Shown here: piece by piece, positions 60,375 through 64,000 of the stretch
Position numbering within the stretch: the first letter of the stretch is position 1
Layout of the letters: each line of letters begins with the position of its first letter
NCBI GenBank assembly: GCA_940671915.1
Contig: CALNVZ010002974.1
Location: 13,839,221-13,903,220 of the forward strand
Direction: 5' to 3'
DNA from: Paracentrotus lividus
Taxonomy: Eukaryota > Echinodermata > Echinoidea > Camarodonta > Echinidae
DNA length: 64,000 bases
The notes under the pieces: generated by a model
Databases searched by the model: none
What the model saw: the letters and a program-made list of their open reading frames with translations, nothing else
Told to the model about the DNA's origin: nothing
Position numbers and translations under genes: made by a program

Positions 60375-62339
60375 TAATTTTTTTCATTCATTTATTATTA
60401 CTAAATGTATCATTTAGAAATTGAATATGTACATTTTAACAAACTTCATGTTGGCAATGATTTATCAAATATATGAGAGAAGTAAAACAAATAAACAACA
60501 AATCTCTTTTCTGACATTTCTTCAGCATTCATTTTAGAAATATTTATCATTTAAAAAAGAAAAGCTTTCGACTGCAGAATTTTGATGCATTTCGAATCCC
60601 TAAGGAACATGATGCATTTATGAAATATGAAAATGAAAAGAATCTCATAACTGTTACATAAATCATTCTAAGATTACCAGATTTTAAATCAATGGATCTC
60701 TCTTCTAAACTCCCATGTGTCCACTGAAACATGGCCTCGCATTGCTCTCCTACTTAACTAGAAAAACAACATTAGTCATTCCATAAAGATAGCTCGTTTC
60801 ACAAACGTTAGTGTCTTTCATAATCCTGTAACTGCCGATTTATCATGCACATGTACGGACCTTACAGAAGAACGATTGTTAATGCAGCAAAATGGAAGTA
60901 TCATATCATATTTTTCATGATTGTATTTTGTTATTTACAGATATATATATATATATATATAAATATTTTTCAACTTCTCTTATTGCTTGGAAACAGTTGA
61001 GCATGGATGTTCTGTTATGAGATAACTATAAATAGAGTGAGTTTTCTGTAATCACACTGTTTATAGAATTATAACTATTCTACCGAAATTAATGAGTACC
61101 ATTAGATTTTAAGGTAAAATCCAACAGTGTTAATTAAAAAAATATATATTTTTAAACAATTCATTACAGATATACAATCAATTTCTTGTAAAAAAAAAAC
61201 AATTGCTGCTGCTTTCACAATTATAAAGGGAAACAGTTAAATCTTTGCTGTTGAAACAGCAATTATTTATTTAACTTTTCTTTATTCATGACCCACTTTT
61301 GAGCTCTTTTTAAAAAGCAAATTTGGGTAAGAATGTGATTATTTCTGGCTAAATATTTACTGCTTGACAAAAACTTTGTTTTATCAATTTTCCTACAAGC
61401 TAGTTGTTGATATCATCTGGAAGGGATCAATAATCAATATGATTCATTTATTGAGACACAGTTTTTGTTCTTCTCACTTGGGGTTTCAATATCCTTAATA
61501 CTGGAAATTGAAAAAGGGGAGAGAGAAATGCAATTGGGAGAGAAATGGAATTGGGAGAAAAAGATGGGAAAACAGATTATAAAGGGAAAGAAAGTAGATA
61601 GAGGTGGTGCTTCTTTTTTTTTTATCCCACTAAAATTTACTAAACTTACACTTCTCTCTATGTATTTCATATTTTATACACACAAGTATAGTTTTATCTA
61701 TATTGTACACCAAATTTACACATATTTTAGTTCTACATACTTCTTATGCATACTTCCTATGATGATAAAATATAATGTAACTTGCCTACTGAAACCTGTA
61801 AAGGTCTGATCACACTGTTTCAATATAAGTTCATGATAAACAAATCTCTTGAATTATTTAGGCAATTCATGACAAGGTATAGCTCCCATCTGAATTGGAG
61901 AAAAACACTTTTATTCTACTATGTTCCTAGCTGGCATGAATCTTTAATATGACTGAGCGCAGTTGTTGAACCTGAAAGAACCAACCCCAATAAAATGTCA
62001 CCATACACTTAACCTGAAATAAAGATAGGATACAAAATAATAAGACATAAAATATATTGTCTTGCAAAAAAAAAAAACCCTTGTCATTAATTTGATCATC
62101 TGTTTCGAGGTCAGCAACATTTGTTTTTCAAAATGTTTGATTTGTAGTGTTCAGAGGGGGGAGGGGGGGGGGGTTCCACTTCTTGCTGACATAAAGTTGT
62201 ATTTTGTAAGCAAAGTATAATTTGTCTCTTGGTCTTTGCTTTGGACATGGTGTAAAATATGTTTCCACGACATTTGATCAAAAGCAAATACTTCGCAGTC
62301 AATCCGTAACAACTAATTTAGTGAGTAATTTCAGCCCTG
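60375..62339. other. AT-rich DNA, no gene recognised; (AT)n at 60942-60961
   Basis: A (TA)n microsatellite lies at 60942-60961. A purine-rich, Glu/Lys-coding stretch at 61500-61600 gives a 114-codon frame (61465-61809) without motif. A G-rich run lies at 62154-62173. Confidence 0.45.
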
Positions 62340-62412
62340 CACTAAAGAATATACCTAACCCAAACCTTAAACCTGAACCTAACATAAAACCCTATCACAA
62401 ACCCAACAAAAA
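62340..62412 (+). repeat. Degenerate CCTAAACC/AAACCT-like tract
   Basis: Words such as CCTAACCC, AAACCTTAAACCTGAACCT and AAACCC repeat imperfectly for about 70 bp. It resembles a decayed interstitial telomere-like or CCTAACC-type dispersed repeat. The pattern is too degenerate for a firm call. Confidence 0.35.
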
Positions 62413-64000
62413 ATCTTTAACAAAATGATCATTAAAGTCCTCATGTCGCTTTGCTGCAAAGGCAAATGTCAGCACACCTAAACCAGAGATAGATGGAATT
62501 AAGAAAAGAATGCAGATCTAGCTGTATGTACTTTTTTCAATGAAATAAAGAGATGAGATATCAGCATTTAATAAAAGCCATTTTTCTTCACACATACGGA
62601 ACAAATGTAGCAATCTACATTATTCTAGTCCAGTAATCAAGACCCATAATTTTGTATTGACTGATTTCATCAGCTGTAACTGCAACACTTACAATGTATA
62701 TCACATTAATCATATTTTTTTATATAAAAACAGCCTGAACCGGAGTCCATCTGTAACAACCAAATTCACCCAATAACACGTTTGTTGACGCACCGCTGGT
62801 TCGCAGGCCGAGCTATTCCGACCACCTGCCCTGTCTAAGCCCGAGGTGAGACAAATATGTGGCGAAAAAGAATTGACATGAGGCTGTACAACATATTCAT
62901 ATGCTGCAGCTCCTGAATTTTAAACATATCTGTCTAAAGGCCAACTTAAAATATTCATGCATTTACTTTGTAGAAGAAAGGAAAATGAATGTTTATAAGG
63001 AGACAATTTTTTTTCTAGACTTGTGACTCCCTCCCTCCAAAGAAAACAAATTAGATATTTGCTAGAATTTTTTCAGGAAGTCTCTCATTGAAAATAGATT
63101 TTGGTAGAGAGAGGCTAATAAAACATTTCAACTGGTTCATTGAAGGTGATGACAATATGAATACAAATATTTTACACCATTTCATGTGTCATTAACTTTT
63201 TGAGCCGTATTCATAAACATCTTACAAAACAACATTTTATATCTGCCCTTCCAAAAAATTTGCAAGTGTTCCTGATCATACTATTAGACCACACACAATA
63301 CCAATCCGTTACGAATAGAAAATTGTGATATTTCGGACAATAATTTCCAATAATGAGAGCAACCCTGCTCTGATGAGAATGCATACAATGAAAAGTGATT
63401 GCTTCATAAATGCATGTCCTTCTATTCACTCACTAGAAATGACTTACCCTAAACAGGACAGGAATATTCTATTTCTAGTTTTGGTAGACATACAATCGCC
63501 CCACTGATGTTATCAGACAATGCCTCAAGCAGCAGGCTTTTAAATCATATTTATATTTAAGCTATTGAATCAACATTAGACATAGAATCCAGAGACCGGC
63601 ACAAAAAAGAAGAATGAACAAGAAGGACAAGAAAGGAGAGAGAAAGAAAATAAAGGATAAGTAGACATGAAATATGAAACACAAAAAATATCACTCCCAG
63701 TTATAAATCTAGTTACGAGCTAGTCAACGTTCTCATTTCTTGTTACCGACTGGAAACCACCTCAGGGCGTTTACGAAACATTGTTGATATATTGTGAGTG
63801 GGCGACATAGGAGCTTCGTTTCGGAAATGAAAATGTGCTGCACAGGACGGTAAACCACACAATACATTATCGTGTTTATCACCAAAATTTATTTTGGTAT
63901 ACTGAACTAAAATGCGTGAAGATGGTGAAAAATAAAAATAAACGTGTTCTGGTTTTCTTTCTGAGAAAAATATGTCATTTAAATGTTATTTTTCAGTCAA
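62413..64000. other. AT-rich DNA, no gene recognised
   Basis: Frames at 63211-63429 and 63325-63507 overlap on opposite strands and lack motifs. A less AT-rich patch at 62755-62860 is unexplained. Confidence 0.45.

Overview
This looks like intergenic or intronic DNA from the nuclear genome of an animal. It is AT-rich and full of simple-sequence tracts. It carries many short non-autonomous DNA transposons and no dense gene array. The microsatellites, the repeat styles (Tc1/mariner-like, PIF/Harbinger-like and piggyBac-like MITEs, a tRNA-related SINE, and a repeat core containing GGGTACCTGG) and one sulfatase-type exon fit a marine invertebrate deuterostome. A sea urchin or another echinoderm is my best guess, not a demonstrated identity. 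Nothing suggests bacteria, an organelle or a free virus.

The only coding segment I can defend is at 47460-47630 (+): a 57-codon piece with a strong start context, a signal-peptide-like N-terminus and a KWPNILFL ending that abuts a GTAAGA splice donor. That is how the mature part of a type I sulfatase begins. The following exon, expected to start with V/A-D-D-x-G, was not found before the window ends, so the rest of the gene is probably outside it or beyond a very long intron. All other open frames are short, low in complexity or inside repeats.

Layout. 1-5 kb: AT-rich DNA with a clean 499-bp PIF/Harbinger-like MITE (1100-1598). 5.7-7.1 kb: a 1.4-kb Tc1/mariner-like element with inverted repeats of about 200 bp and a GATT-microsatellite interior. 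8-12 kb: homopolymers, a tRNA-related SINE with a 12-bp target duplication (10376-10579), and a repeat sharing a core with one at 48.7 kb. 14.4-15.0 kb: dispersed copies of a 26-bp motif. 16.1-16.6 kb: a GAT/GGT trinucleotide expansion. 17-20 kb: small foldbacks, a (TAA)n-plus-hairpin repeat and a compound foldback MITE. 20-36 kb: mostly unremarkable, with CT/GA tracts and a possible Helitron end (31367). 36-47 kb: a hAT-like terminal fragment, pyrimidine tracts and a few motif-dense stretches that could be cis-regulatory. 47-50 kb: the sulfatase exon, a 205-bp direct duplication and a 106-bp minisatellite. 55-57.4 kb: a ~230-bp satellite interrupted by a 973-bp transposon that left a target-site duplication. 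58-60.4 kb: a GACAAYTACCCC foldback element, a GTGCAGCAC-rich repeat and a TTAA-flanked piggyBac-like MITE. 60.4-64 kb: AT-rich DNA with no gene seen.

No system in which genes act together can be described here. The value of the window lies in its mobile-element archaeology (intact target duplications, nested insertion, composite foldbacks) and in the orphan sulfatase exon. All family assignments rest on visible ends, target duplications and motifs, with no database search.
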